Below, piece after piece: positions 1-9,320 of a stretch of DNA of 64,000 bases. The notes under the pieces were generated by a model. The model ran no database searches. It was given only the letters and a program-made list of their open reading frames with translations, and had not been told where the DNA came from. The stretch is from Actinomyces sp. HMSC035G02. Lineage in GTDB: Bacteria; Actinomycetota; Actinomycetes; Actinomycetales; Actinomycetaceae. The DNA lies in the NCBI GenBank assembly GCA_001838165.1, contig KV835882.1, positions 27,477 to 91,476 of the forward strand. The letters are read 5' to 3'. Every line of letters begins with the position of its first letter. Position 1 is the first letter of the stretch. A program made the position numbers and the translations under genes.

Positions 1-1409
1 CGTCCCAGCCTGACCTGACCGTGCCCTACCTGGGCTTCTACGGCAACTGGGGTAAGGCACCCATCTTCGACGCCCTCGCCTCCGAGGATGGCGCCCACAC
101 GCTCGCCTCCTGGGTCTACAACGGCACCACTGGCCAGCAGCTGGGATACAACCCCCTGGTCAAGGACGCTGATCGCGTCGGCCTGCCCAACGCGAGCAAG
201 AACGTCATCTCCCGCTCGGACGCCTCGGGTGCTCCCACGGTCCTGGAGCCGCGCACGGGCACGCTGCGCAGCGTCCACACGATCAACGCCGCGTACACGA
301 ACGCTGCCGGGGAGAAGGTCGCGTCCTTCACGCGATTCATGAACTGGAAGTCCGGGGTGGATCCCTCCACCGGCAAGATGACCTGGCTCGAGCAGGGACA
401 CGATCCGATGTCCCTGGACGCGCGCGCAGACGCGTTTAAGAACCTGCCCGATGGCGCGTACAAGCTGACGCTGTCCGCGCACAACGACGGCCCCTCGCAG
501 GCCGAGCAGTCGATCTCCTACGAGTTCCGGCTCGATACTGCTGCGCCTGTCGTCTCCAACCTGGAGTACAAGGGCGAGGGTGCCGACACGGTCCTGTCCT
601 TCGACATCACGGACGCGTCGGCGCTGGCCGCGATCGACCTGCACGACCCGGCCGACGGCCTGTGGTTCTACCGCCACATCTTCACCGATAACGAGGCCAC
701 GACCGCGGCGGACGGCACGCGCGCCTACCACGTTGAGATCCCCTTCAAGGACATCGCCCAGGCATGGACCGACCAGGGTGGCTCCGGTACTGTCATCGCC
801 CACCCGTACCTGCTGGCCTGGGACTACGGCCTCAACCACTCCGAGGCCCTGACCCTGAACCTGCCCAGCAACAACACCGGTACCGTCGACCCGTGCGCGA
901 GCACCGAGGGCGGCCACTGGACGAAGGACGCGGCCGGCTGGTTCTACACCTGCGCCGACGGTAAGAGCTACCTCAAGGATGGCTGGTACACGATCAACGG
1001 CTCGGACTATCTGTTCGGCCCGTCGGGCTACATGGCGACCGGCTTCCTCAAGCGCGCCGACGGCCAGTGGGTTTACGCGAACGAGTCCGGCGCCCTCGTG
1101 GGCGGATGGGTGCGTGATGGCGGCTCCTGGTACTACCTCGATCCGGCCACGAAGGTCATGGCAACCGGCTGGGTCGCCGACGGCGGCTCGTGGTACTACC
1201 TCACGGGATCCGGTGCGATGGCCATCGGCTGGGTCAACGACGGTGGCTCCTGGTACTACCTGAACGCTTCCGGAAAGATGGCCACCGGCTGGCTCAACCT
1301 CGGTGGTGCCTGGTACTACCTGTCTCCCTCCGGTGCCATGTTGACGGGCACCCAGGTCATCAACGGACGCACCTACGTGTTCGACGCCAATGGCATCTGG
1401 GTCGGCTGA
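1..1409 (+). CDS. C-terminal part of a secreted subtilisin-like (lactocepin/C5a-peptidase type) protease with choline-binding-type repeats; 5' end outside window
   Basis: The frame is open through the window edge, so only the C-terminal part (about 468 codons) is present. The first residues (TVPYLGFYGNWGKAPIFD) match the Fn3-like domain that follows the catalytic domain in lactocepin/C5a-peptidase S8 proteases. A second beta-rich stretch follows (to about codon 300). The end carries at least five ~20-residue repeats with the pattern GW-DGGSWYYL-GxMATG, typical of choline/cell-wall binding repeats (CW_binding_1), which would hold the enzyme on the wall. The catalytic triad is not in view, so the protease assignment rests on the Fn3-like segment and overall architecture. 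A Rho-independent terminator follows about 45 nt after the stop. Confidence 0.8.
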   Translation, partial: SQPDLTVPYLGFYGNWGKAPIFDALASEDGAHTLASWVYNGTTGQQLGYNPLVKDADRVGLPNASKNVISRSDASGAPTVLEPRTGTLRSVHTINAAYTNAAGEKVASFTRFMNWKSGVDPSTGKMTWLEQGHDPMSLDARADAFKNLPDGAYKLTLSAHNDGPSQAEQSISYEFRLDTAAPVVSNLEYKGEGADTVLSFDITDASALAAIDLHDPADGLWFYRHIFTDNEATTAADGTRAYHVEIPFKDIAQAWTDQGGSGTVIAHPYLLAWDYGLNHSEALTLNLPSNNTGTVDPCASTEGGHWTKDAAGWFYTCADGKSYLKDGWYTINGSDYLFGPSGYMATGFLKRADGQWVYANESGALVGGWVRDGGSWYYLDPATKVMATGWVADGGSWYYLTGSGAMAIGWVNDGGSWYYLNASGKMATGWLNLGGAWYYLSPSGAMLTGTQVINGRTYVFDANGIWVG

Positions 1410-1453
1410 CGTGCGGCTCTTCTGAATCACTGATTCGCTGATTCACGAGGCCG

Positions 1454-1494
1454 GGGCCCGGGAACGCTCACTGCGAGCGCTCCCGGGCCCTTTC
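1454..1494 (+). terminator. Rho-independent terminator after the surface protease
   Basis: A perfect 10-bp stem (GGGCCCGGGA at 1454-1463 with its complement at 1481-1490) is extended inside by CGCTC/GAGCG and followed by TTTCTC. Confidence 0.8.
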
Positions 1495-1603
1495 TCATGC
1501 CTGTACGATTGCCGCATCCCCGGCGGCCGCTGCGGTATGTTGGAAGCAGCGACACATCGCGATGTCGCCTCGTATCTGCGTCGAAGGTAGGGGAGAGCAG
1601 TCC

Positions 1604-2071
1604 ATGAAGAAACCAGCCGTTTTCCTGGCCGGGGTGGGCACGTGCGCGCTCGCGGTCGCGAGCTGCTCTCCCGCCTCCACGACGACGTCCTCGCGGCAGT
1701 CCAACCCGGGCAGCGACTCGGCCCAGTCCGCGCCGGGTACCACGGCCTCGCCGACGATCGACCCCGACACGGCTTTGACATCGAAAAACGGGCAGAGCGG
1801 CCCAAGTGCGCAGTCCGGCAGCCAGGACGGAGACACCTCTGTCGTCGTCATCGTTCAGCTCGAGGAGAGTGCCGACGGCGAGGCGACCCTCGCCTCGATC
1901 AACGAGGCCGTGGCCGCGTCCTTCCCGGGCACCTCCGTCTCCGTGGAGCGGGAGTATCGCAACGCCCTGCGCGGCTATGCGCTGCGCGTGCCTGACGGGT
2001 CGCTGGACACGATTCGCGCGGTGAGCGGCGTCCAAGCGGTGTACCTGGACGGCAACAACCGCCTCCACTGA
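1604..2071 (+). CDS. Lipoprotein with a peptidase inhibitor I9-like (subtilisin propeptide-like) domain
   Basis: 155 aa. ATG at 1604 is preferred because GGGGAG lies about 8 nt upstream and a typical lipoprotein signal starts there (MKKPAVFLAGV...LAVASC, lipobox VASC). After the Cys comes a Ser/Thr/Pro-rich linker of about 60 residues. The last ~75 residues (VVVIVQLEE ... ALRVPDGSLDTIRAVSGVQ) follow the beta-alpha-beta layout of the I9 propeptide of S8 peptidases, including the common ending 'xGVxxVYxD'. There is no protease domain behind it. It lies directly downstream of the S8-type surface protease and on the same strand, which suggests an outside-acting chaperone or inhibitor of that enzyme. 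The I9 link is by motif only and is inference. Confidence 0.65.
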   Translation: MKKPAVFLAGVGTCALAVASCSPASTTTSSRQSNPGSDSAQSAPGTTASPTIDPDTALTSKNGQSGPSAQSGSQDGDTSVVVIVQLEESADGEATLASINEAVAASFPGTSVSVEREYRNALRGYALRVPDGSLDTIRAVSGVQAVYLDGNNRLH

Positions 2072-2140
2072 GACGGAACCCGGCTGCCTCGCGCCGGGGC
2101 ACGTGACAGCCGGATACCGATTGCGTCAGCGGGGCGTTCC

Positions 2141-5100
2141 CTAGATCAGGTCTCTCTTCTCCATGTACTTCATGGCCAGCCAGCCAAACGGGATGCGGCC
2201 GTAGAAGGTGACGAGACGGTAGAGCAGAGCCGTCGCGATGGCGACCGACGAAGAGATGCCCGCGACTGTCAGGCCCGAGGTCAGCGCCGTTTCGACGGTA
2301 CCGATACCGCCCGGTGAGGGAATGAAGGAGCCGGCCGCGTTCGCCGTCAGGTAGGTGAGCGACACCGTGGAGAAGTTCAGCGAACCACCCATGGCGAGCA
2401 GCGCCGTCCAGAATGAGCCCACGTAGCCGATGTTCATCAGCAGGTTACCGCCCAGGACCGCAGCGAGGCGACGAGGCTGACCGACGATCCACAGGAGGCG
2501 CGGATAGACCTGCTGCCAGGTCGGCTGAATCTTCGACCAGATCCAGCGGCGCACCTTCGGTACGGCGACGATGACGCCGACTGCGACCATGACGAGCGCG
2601 ACGACACCAAGGATCGTGCCGTAGGGGACCGACACGGACAGCGATGATCCTGCGATCACCATGACGAGTAGCAGGAGGATGATCGTGACGAGAGCCTGAG
2701 AGATCTGCATGAGCGTCACCGTCGTCACCGCCATGGCGGTGGGAACGCGGCGCTTGCGCAGGTAGCGCAGGTTGAGGGCAGCGGGGCCCACGCCGGCGGG
2801 TGCCACAATCGTGATGATCGAGGCCGCGACCTGGGCGATGAATGTCTCCCTGAAGGGCAGCTTCTCGGGCGACAGGGCAACAAGGGGGACCGCGGAACCG
2901 ACCCAAATGAGGCAGGCGAGCACCGCAGAGGCGAGCATCCACCACAGGTTCGCGCTCTTGACCGTGGTGACGATGTCGCTGAAGTTCAGCGAGCCGAGGA
3001 CGATGAACACGGCGATGAACGCGATCGCGACCGTAAGGATCGTGCGCGGGCGGAATCGCTGCAGGTCGGCGGTGGGCGCGGTCTCGGCCTCGGAGTCTCC
3101 CACGAGGGCGGCGCGCAGGTCGCCCAGCAGGTCGGAACGGCGCAGGCGCTGATTGATCTGTGCGGGAAGGACAGGCTTCTGGATAACGGGGGCACACGCG
3201 ATCAGCGTCTCCTCACCGACGCAGCGTCGACCGGCCTCGAGCGCGCGTTCGGGGCCCACGGCAAGCGCGGTCAGGACCAGCATCTGTGCGATGTCGATCG
3301 ACTGATTAAGCTCGGTCGTGGCGACCTCGCCCGAATCCCAATCGAGGAGCCACACGTCCGACGACTCATCGACGACGACCGCCTCGGGGGTGAGAGCGCG
3401 GTGCGAAATGCCGCGCGAGTGGGCGAACTGCAGCTGCTCCCACGCGCGGTCCAAGACCTCATCCGTTGCGTCCTCGCCGAGCTCCGTCAGCGGAGTCGTC
3501 GGCGGCAGCGCGGACATGACCATGATGATGGAGTCCGCGGAGGAGGCGATGCCGATCGGCTCCTGCGTGAACACGCCGGCGCGCAGCGCCTGCAGCGTCG
3601 TGAAGGATGAACGCTCGGCCTGCGCCTTGAGCGAGGGGGAGACCCATCTGCTGATGCCGCGCAGACGCAGGTTGTTCCACATCTCGACGAGCGTTCCGGT
3701 CAGCTCCTGGCCTGGATCCATGGCGATGATCTCGTAGGCCAGGCCCGTGTCGCTCCACGCCTGGTAGTGGCGGTGGTAGTCCTGGTTCGGGCGGCGCGTG
3801 ACCGTGACGCCCATGTCGCCCAGATCGGCGGGCATCTGGGTGAGCTGGCCGCGCGAGTTCTCTGCTACGGCCCACGTGGCTAGCGGCTCCTCGGTCGTGT
3901 CGAGGTCGGTGCGCACGATCCGTGAGGGCGTGATGCCGATGCTGAGAAGACCCTCGACGAGCTTGGCACCCTTTGCCCTCTGGTCGTCGTAGCCCATGAC
4001 CCACCGCGAGCCGGAGCCGAAAGCGCGCCCCAGGAACACGGAGATGAAGGCGACAGGCAGGGTCATCGAGGAGCGCAGAACGCCCAGAATGAGAATGATC
4101 CACAGGCCCGTCCAACCCCACTTGATTGCCTTCATCGACTGGGCCTCGCCTGCGGAGGTGAACAGGGCACACAGGGTGACGATGACTAAGTTGATGGCGA
4201 TCACACTGCCGGTCTGCGAGCCCTGCGTAGCTATCGCGCGGTCCACGCTCAGCGGTGCGGTGAGGTAGGAGGGCAGTAGCCCGGTCAGGACGGCAATGAT
4301 CCATCCGCCGACCGCCGCAACGACACTGGTAACGAGGGCCTGGATGATCGCCTGGAGGCGCTTGCGCAAGGCGAGGGAGACGATCACGAGGATCGGCGTG
4401 ATCAGGATGATGAGGCCCTCGACCAGGCTGACGGGCAGGATCAGGATCTTGCGGATGAGCTGGAATTGTAGGACGTCCATGGTGACGCCGTGTGTAGTGG
4501 CACTGGCCACCGAGCCGATCGTCCAGATGATGAGGATCGCGATGAGGGAGAGGACGACGTCGACGAGGTCTTCGCGGCGGCGACGCACGCTCAGGATGCG
4601 GTCCGCGATGTAGACGGGGCGCTGTAGGCGCATGCGGCGTATGGGCAGGTTCGCGGCGATTTCACCGGTCGCCGGAGACGGAGTGGACTCGACGTCCGTG
4701 TCCTTTTCGTCGGTGGTGGCCTCTGCGTCGGTCTCCGTGGTGGCCTCCGGCGCGCTGTCCTCGGGCTCGTCGGCGGGTTCCTCGGGGCTGGTGGCGGCGT
4801 CATCGGTCGTGGGCGCGGGCGGGGGCAGGAGGGGATCCGCCGCGCTCTCGTCATTCGACGACGAGGCCGGGGTTCCCTGGTCGGCGTCCGCGTGGCTGGG
4901 AGGAATGCTGGGCGGCATGGCTACGGGCGCTGTTGAAGCATCGGGCGTGACGACGGGCTCCATGACCTCGGTGCGCGCCTCCGAGGAAGGAACCTCCGGG
5001 GGCGGGGGAGCCTGCGGGGGTGCCCCGGCCTCGTCGATCATCCCCATGAGGGCATCCACCCCGGATGCCGAGGGGTCGGCGGAGGAACTGGGGACGAAGA

Positions 5101-5155
5101 GGATGTTCGTGTCCCCGACCGGAGAGCCGTCGTGTGAATCCTTGCGCTTCCTCAT
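2141..5155 (-). CDS. Large membrane protein: N-terminal TM block, pseudokinase-like middle, C-terminal LPG-synthase-type flippase domain (UPF0104/YbhN-like)
   Basis: 1004 aa. Residues 1-170 are acidic, Pro/Ser/Ala-rich and probably disordered. About 195-385 holds several TM helices. The middle part contains HRALTPEAVVV followed by LLDWDSG (near residue 580), which imitates the kinase/APH catalytic loop and metal-binding motif but has Ala where HRD kinases have the catalytic Asp. The last ~310 residues form the hydrophobic lysylphosphatidylglycerol-synthase TM domain (PF03706 type), with SxxxSPGGIGxxE near the end. Such domains are linked to lipid flipping or transport. ATG 5155 is preferred over the upstream in-frame ATG at 5206 because TAGGAT lies exactly 7 nt before it, which fits a leaderless mRNA. 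It is divergent from the DedA gene. Confidence 0.75.
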   Translation of the reverse strand: MRKRKDSHDGSPVGDTNILFVPSSSADPSASGVDALMGMIDEAGAPPQAPPPPEVPSSEARTEVMEPVVTPDASTAPVAMPPSIPPSHADADQGTPASSSNDESAADPLLPPPAPTTDDAATSPEEPADEPEDSAPEATTETDAEATTDEKDTDVESTPSPATGEIAANLPIRRMRLQRPVYIADRILSVRRRREDLVDVVLSLIAILIIWTIGSVASATTHGVTMDVLQFQLIRKILILPVSLVEGLIILITPILVIVSLALRKRLQAIIQALVTSVVAAVGGWIIAVLTGLLPSYLTAPLSVDRAIATQGSQTGSVIAINLVIVTLCALFTSAGEAQSMKAIKWGWTGLWIILILGVLRSSMTLPVAFISVFLGRAFGSGSRWVMGYDDQRAKGAKLVEGLLSIGITPSRIVRTDLDTTEEPLATWAVAENSRGQLTQMPADLGDMGVTVTRRPNQDYHRHYQAWSDTGLAYEIIAMDPGQELTGTLVEMWNNLRLRGISRWVSPSLKAQAERSSFTTLQALRAGVFTQEPIGIASSADSIIMVMSALPPTTPLTELGEDATDEVLDRAWEQLQFAHSRGISHRALTPEAVVVDESSDVWLLDWDSGEVATTELNQSIDIAQMLVLTALAVGPERALEAGRRCVGEETLIACAPVIQKPVLPAQINQRLRRSDLLGDLRAALVGDSEAETAPTADLQRFRPRTILTVAIAFIAVFIVLGSLNFSDIVTTVKSANLWWMLASAVLACLIWVGSAVPLVALSPEKLPFRETFIAQVAASIITIVAPAGVGPAALNLRYLRKRRVPTAMAVTTVTLMQISQALVTIILLLLVMVIAGSSLSVSVPYGTILGVVALVMVAVGVIVAVPKVRRWIWSKIQPTWQQVYPRLLWIVGQPRRLAAVLGGNLLMNIGYVGSFWTALLAMGGSLNFSTVSLTYLTANAAGSFIPSPGGIGTVETALTSGLTVAGISSSVAIATALLYRLVTFYGRIPFGWLAMKYMEKRDLI

Positions 5156-5229
5156 GCCGCCTATCCTATATTCGCGGTCAACAAAGGTAGGGTTAGGGTG
5201 ATACATTCCCGGCAGAAAAGGGCCCTATC

Positions 5230-5895
5230 GTGACCTGGTCGACACTCGTGACCGCATCGGATCCGTCGATGCTGCACACCGTTATCGAGTGGTTTAAAAA
5301 TCCCGAGACGCTACTCAAAGCTATGGGTCCGTGGGCGATGGTCGGCATCCTGCTCATTGTCCTCATCGAGTCGGGTGTCCTGTTCCCGGTGCTGCCCGGT
5401 GAGTCCCTGTTGTTCACTGCAGGCCTGCTCCACGACCGCCTCGGCCTGCACCTGCCGACGCTCATCCTCCTCGTCGTCGTCGCGGCCTTCATCGGTGCAC
5501 AGATCGGCTACTTCCTGGGCGCCAAGTGGGGGCGCCGCTTCTTCAAGCCCGACGCTCGCATCCTCAAGACCGCGCATCTGGAGAAGGCGGAGCACTACTT
5601 CACGAACTACGGCGGCCGCTCGCTCGTCATCGGACGTTTCATCCCCTTCGTGCGTACCTTCATCCCGATCGCCGCAGGCATGGCCCGCTACCCCTACCCG
5701 AAGTTCCTGGCCTTCAACACGCTCGGTGCCACCGTGTGGGGCGCGGGCTTCATCCTCGTGGGTGCGCTCCTGGGTAACGTCCCCTTCGTGCACGACAACC
5801 TGACGCTCATCCTCGGCGTCATCATCCTCGCGTCGGTCCTGCCCGTCATCATTGAGATCGTGGGCAAGCGCCGCGCTGCTTCCGACAAGGAGTAA
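5230..5895 (+). CDS. DedA family membrane protein
   Basis: 221 aa with GTG start and AAGGG about 8 nt upstream. The DedA/SNARE-associated signature is clear: E-(S/G)-GVLFPVLPGESLLF in the first third, the GAKWGRRFF turn, and the conserved GRFIPFVRTFIPIAAGMARYP segment, with five or so TM helices. DedA proteins take part in membrane lipid homeostasis and undecaprenyl- or phospholipid recycling. The next gene starts 3 nt after the stop, so the two are co-transcribed. The gene is divergent from the flippase-like gene, giving two neighbouring lipid-related membrane proteins. Confidence 0.9.
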   Translation: MTWSTLVTASDPSMLHTVIEWFKNPETLLKAMGPWAMVGILLIVLIESGVLFPVLPGESLLFTAGLLHDRLGLHLPTLILLVVVAAFIGAQIGYFLGAKWGRRFFKPDARILKTAHLEKAEHYFTNYGGRSLVIGRFIPFVRTFIPIAAGMARYPYPKFLAFNTLGATVWGAGFILVGALLGNVPFVHDNLTLILGVIILASVLPVIIEIVGKRRAASDKE

Positions 5896-5898
5896 TCC

Positions 5899-8175
5899 AT
5901 GCTGGCCTGGTGGATGCTGCTCCCGACCCTGCTGGTCATGATGGTCGCCCTGGTCTTACCGGGGTTCATGTGGCTGCGGGCGGGAGGACGCTCGTCGCTC
6001 GTCGCGATCGGTGCGGCCCCCGCGTTCACCTTTGGCCTGATCGCGATCCTGTCGGTCGCCTACCCGGCTCTCGACATTGAGTGGGAGCCCTCGACGGTGC
6101 TGCCGATCCTCGGTATGAGCGCCCTGGGAGGCGCCGGCGCGTGGAGCCTGAGCTTCTTCCGCCGCAGCAACGACGGGTTTTCTCTGAGGGGAGTTCCCCT
6201 GCGCGAGGCGATCGGCGTGCGCAAGCCGATTGGCGGACGCCAGGCGGCGATCCGTGCGGCCACGTGGGGAGCGATCCTGGTGGGCTTTGTCCTCGCGGCG
6301 CTGCCCCTCGTGATGAGCGCGGCCCCATCGAACCCGGTCCAGCAGTGGGATCCGACGTTCCATCAGAACGGCGTGCACGCGATCCTGTACGGCAAGAATG
6401 CCAGCCCCTTCGGCGGCCTCCACGAGCTGTACGGCGGCCGCAACGTCTACTATCCGACGGGCTGGCACGCCTTCGTTGCGCTGTTCGCGCGCTACGACTC
6501 TGTCGTCCAGGCCTCGAACGTGTCCTCGCTGGCGCTCATGGCCGTGTGGGTGATTGGCCTGGCGGCGCTCGTCTCGGTGCTGACCGCCTCGCGCAGCGCG
6601 ATCATGGCGGCACCCATCATCGGCGGCATGCTGCTCAACATGCCCGCCGACGCACTCACTATGTACAACCAGTGGCCCAACTCGACGGGCACCGCTCTGG
6701 TGCCGGGTCTGGCAGCCATCGCGATCGTCGCGGGACGCCGACTTGTCACCGACCTGCGTGCGGGCGATGGGCTGCGTGCGGTCATGCGCCGTATTCCGCA
6801 GGCGATATTCCTCCTCATCGGCGCCATCGGCCTCGTCGGCGCGCACCCGAGCGCCGCCTTCTCGATCCTCGCGTTCCTGATCGCGCCGCTTCTCGTCTCC
6901 CTCGCGTCCCTCGCCCGACGCGCCTACGGTCGCGGTGGACGAGGCCAGCTCGTCGCCCTGGCGTGGGGTGCCCTCGCGCTTGTCGTTGTCGCGGCGCCGC
7001 TCCTCGCGCTGTCGTCGTCGAAGATCCGGGCCATGGGTAGCTACAACCGCAAGGGTAGCAACTGGGGCGAAGCCTTCATGCACGCCTTCCTGCCCTACCC
7101 GCCCTTCTCGAACACATCCGGCAACATTCAGTGGACGATCGTCCAGTTCATTCTCCTGCTCGTCGGCGTCGCGGCGACTGCGCGCCTGTACCTGCTGTTC
7201 CGTCGCCCGGATCCCCTCGAGCTTGCCGCCGCGCGCGCCGGACTCACCGATGACGTGGATGTGGACGCGGAGGAGGGTGCCCTGGCCTCGGCTGACGAGA
7301 TCGAGGAGTCCGAGGAGGAGGCGCAGCCCCTGCCGTTCTGGCCCCTGTTCTCCTACGTGATCCTTGGGGCCCTCACCGCTCTGGCATACTCGCCCGACTC
7401 GGCGTTGCGCAGCTACCTGTTGGCCCCCTGGTACAAGGACGCCCGTCGCATCATGGGGGTCGAAGACATCGCGCTGACCATCCTCATGGCGGTCGGTGTC
7501 GCCGCCATCGTTCGCGTCATCCACGCCGCGTGGACAAAGTCCCTGCAGCGGATACTCGCCGAACGCGGAGCCGACGACAACATCGAGGCGCCGCGCTGGC
7601 CGATTCAATTCTCGGTTGGCCTGCTCGTGCTGGTCCTGTCGGGCTTTGGTGCAATCGACGCGCGAAACACGGCGGTCGCCCAGGTGTACGACCCTGCGCA
7701 CCTGGGCAAGCCCGGTATGGCCACCACCGGTGAACTCGCCATGCTGCGCCGCATGAAGTACACGACCGCCCCCGACGCGCTCATTCTGGGCGACCCGATC
7801 GCGGGCGCGGCCTACTCCGAGATGATCGGCGGACGCAAAGCGGTATTCCCGCAGCTGAGCACGGCTAATGCGGACGTGGTCTCGCAGAAGCTCCTCATCC
7901 AGCATTTCCACGATATCGGGACCGACCCCGAGGTCTGCGAGGTTGTGCGCAGGCTCGGCATCACGCACTTCTATGAAGAAGAAGACGGCTACTACTACAA
8001 CTTCTCGCGAGCGTCCCGTCACCCGGGCCTCTACAACGTCGACACGTCCAGCGGCTTTGAGCTGGTCGACGCGGGCGGCACCGCGAAGCTGTGGAAGATC
8101 ACCGCGTGCGGCGATGTGACGCCTGGCGGCGGGCGCGAGGCCTTCGTGACCGGCGTGACCGGCGACCGCGACTGA
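5899..8175 (+). CDS. Large polytopic membrane protein, DUF6541-type
   Basis: 758 aa, starting 3 nt after dedA. About a dozen TM helices are visible from the N-terminus (LAWWMLLPTLLVMMVALVLPGF) to roughly residue 600, with an extracytoplasmic loop carrying WDPTFHQNGVHAI and YYPTGWHAF and an acidic cytoplasmic linker (EEGALASADEIEESEEE). A soluble C-terminal domain of ~170 residues follows. The layout (DxxFHxN loop after the first TM block, C-terminal soluble part with GDPIAGAAYS) is that of actinobacterial DUF6541 proteins, thought to resemble membrane glycosyltransferases of the GT-C kind. Substrate is unknown. The family call is from memory of the pattern. Confidence 0.65.
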   Translation: MLAWWMLLPTLLVMMVALVLPGFMWLRAGGRSSLVAIGAAPAFTFGLIAILSVAYPALDIEWEPSTVLPILGMSALGGAGAWSLSFFRRSNDGFSLRGVPLREAIGVRKPIGGRQAAIRAATWGAILVGFVLAALPLVMSAAPSNPVQQWDPTFHQNGVHAILYGKNASPFGGLHELYGGRNVYYPTGWHAFVALFARYDSVVQASNVSSLALMAVWVIGLAALVSVLTASRSAIMAAPIIGGMLLNMPADALTMYNQWPNSTGTALVPGLAAIAIVAGRRLVTDLRAGDGLRAVMRRIPQAIFLLIGAIGLVGAHPSAAFSILAFLIAPLLVSLASLARRAYGRGGRGQLVALAWGALALVVVAAPLLALSSSKIRAMGSYNRKGSNWGEAFMHAFLPYPPFSNTSGNIQWTIVQFILLLVGVAATARLYLLFRRPDPLELAAARAGLTDDVDVDAEEGALASADEIEESEEEAQPLPFWPLFSYVILGALTALAYSPDSALRSYLLAPWYKDARRIMGVEDIALTILMAVGVAAIVRVIHAAWTKSLQRILAERGADDNIEAPRWPIQFSVGLLVLVLSGFGAIDARNTAVAQVYDPAHLGKPGMATTGELAMLRRMKYTTAPDALILGDPIAGAAYSEMIGGRKAVFPQLSTANADVVSQKLLIQHFHDIGTDPEVCEVVRRLGITHFYEEEDGYYYNFSRASRHPGLYNVDTSSGFELVDAGGTAKLWKITACGDVTPGGGREAFVTGVTGDRD

Positions 8176-8270
8176 CGCTCGGCCTCTGAACCCGCGCGAT
8201 TGGCCACAATGCACCCTCTGCCCTGAAACGAGGCCGCGGAGCGAGCGCCGCTCTCGTTACCCTTGACACC

Positions 8271-9278
8271 ATGACGACGAACATTCCCGGCCCCGCGCCC
8301 CTCGGTGACAAGCTTCGTATCGCCTTCCTCGGTCCGTTCGGCACGTTCACCGAGCAGGCCGTCCACCAGGTCGCTCCCGCCGGCGCGATCCTCATGCCGA
8401 TGACGAGCGCCCCGCAGGCGCTCGCGGCCGTGCGTCGAGGCGAGGCCGACCGCGCCGTCGTCCCGATCGAAAACTCCATCGAGGGCGGCGTGAATGCGAC
8501 GCTCGATTCCCTCTCGCACGGCGACCCCCTCGTCATCGTCGCCGAGATGCACGTGCACGTTGTCTTCCAGCTGGCCGTCCTGCCGGGTACGCGCCCCGAG
8601 GATATTCGCCGTATCGGCACCCACCCCCACGCGTGGGCGCAGTGCCGCGGCTGGGTCGAGGAGACCTTCCCCGGCGCGATCCACGTGCCCGCCACGTCGA
8701 CTGCCGCCGCCGCAGAGCTCCTCTCGGACGGAGACGCGTCCTTCGATGCTGCCCTGTGCAACGCGGTCTCGGTCAACACCTACGGCCTGGAGGCCCTCTT
8801 CACCGACGTCGCCGACAACCCGGGCGCGATCACCCGCTTCGTCTTGGTGGCCCGCCCCGGCGTGGTGCCCCCGCCGACCGGCGCGGATAAGACGACCATT
8901 CAGGTGGCGCTGCCGGTCAACGAGTCGGGCGCCCTGCTGACCCTCCTCGAGCAGTTCTCGGCGCGCGGCGTCGACCTGTCCCGCATCGAGTCGCGCCCGA
9001 GCGGCGACGGCCTCGGCAATTACACGTTCAGCATTGACATCGTCGGCCACATCCGTGAGGAGCGCGTCCAGGCGGCCCTCGTCGGCCTACACCGCTACTC
9101 GCCGGAGGTCCGCTTCATGGGCTCCTACCCGCGCGTCGACGGCGTGCGCGCCTCGGTCGCCCCCGGGACGACGGACGAGGCCTTCCGCGCGGGTCGCGCG
9201 TGGGTCGCGGACCTGCTGCACGGCGGGGACGGCACGGGTGAGTCCACGGGTAGCGCGCCGTCCTGGCCGCTGGCCTGA
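8271..9278 (+). CDS. pheA: Prephenate dehydratase
   Basis: 335 aa. It converts prephenate to phenylpyruvate for phenylalanine synthesis. Residues ~15-200 form the periplasmic-binding-like catalytic domain: GPFGTFTEQAV at the start, VVPIENSIEGGV, and the TRFVLVA motif whose Thr-Arg-Phe is catalytic. Residues ~215-295 form the regulatory ACT domain with the ESRP motif (IESRPSGDGLGNYTF), which binds phenylalanine for feedback control. ATG 8271 is supported by TACCCT ending 7 nt upstream, a leaderless arrangement. A ~40-residue C-terminal tail beyond the ACT domain is Ala/Gly-rich and not conserved in the family. Confidence 0.95.
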   Translation: MTTNIPGPAPLGDKLRIAFLGPFGTFTEQAVHQVAPAGAILMPMTSAPQALAAVRRGEADRAVVPIENSIEGGVNATLDSLSHGDPLVIVAEMHVHVVFQLAVLPGTRPEDIRRIGTHPHAWAQCRGWVEETFPGAIHVPATSTAAAAELLSDGDASFDAALCNAVSVNTYGLEALFTDVADNPGAITRFVLVARPGVVPPPTGADKTTIQVALPVNESGALLTLLEQFSARGVDLSRIESRPSGDGLGNYTFSIDIVGHIREERVQAALVGLHRYSPEVRFMGSYPRVDGVRASVAPGTTDEAFRAGRAWVADLLHGGDGTGESTGSAPSWPLA

Positions 9279-9320
9279 CGCGCCAGGTTTATTGACGCTC
9301 CGCGGGATCGTATCGCGGGA

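Noticed and set aside
5153-5206. Upstream ATG (5206) as start of the flippase-like gene
   Set aside because: No SD at useful distance, while TAGGAT lies 7 nt before ATG 5155, matching the leaderless pattern of other genes here; 5206 is not excluded.
5956-8214. Long antisense reading frame opposite the DUF6541-type gene
   Set aside because: It mirrors the high-GC coding frame, is Arg/Gly/His-rich without motifs, and has no RBS; the sense strand has TM and family patterns.
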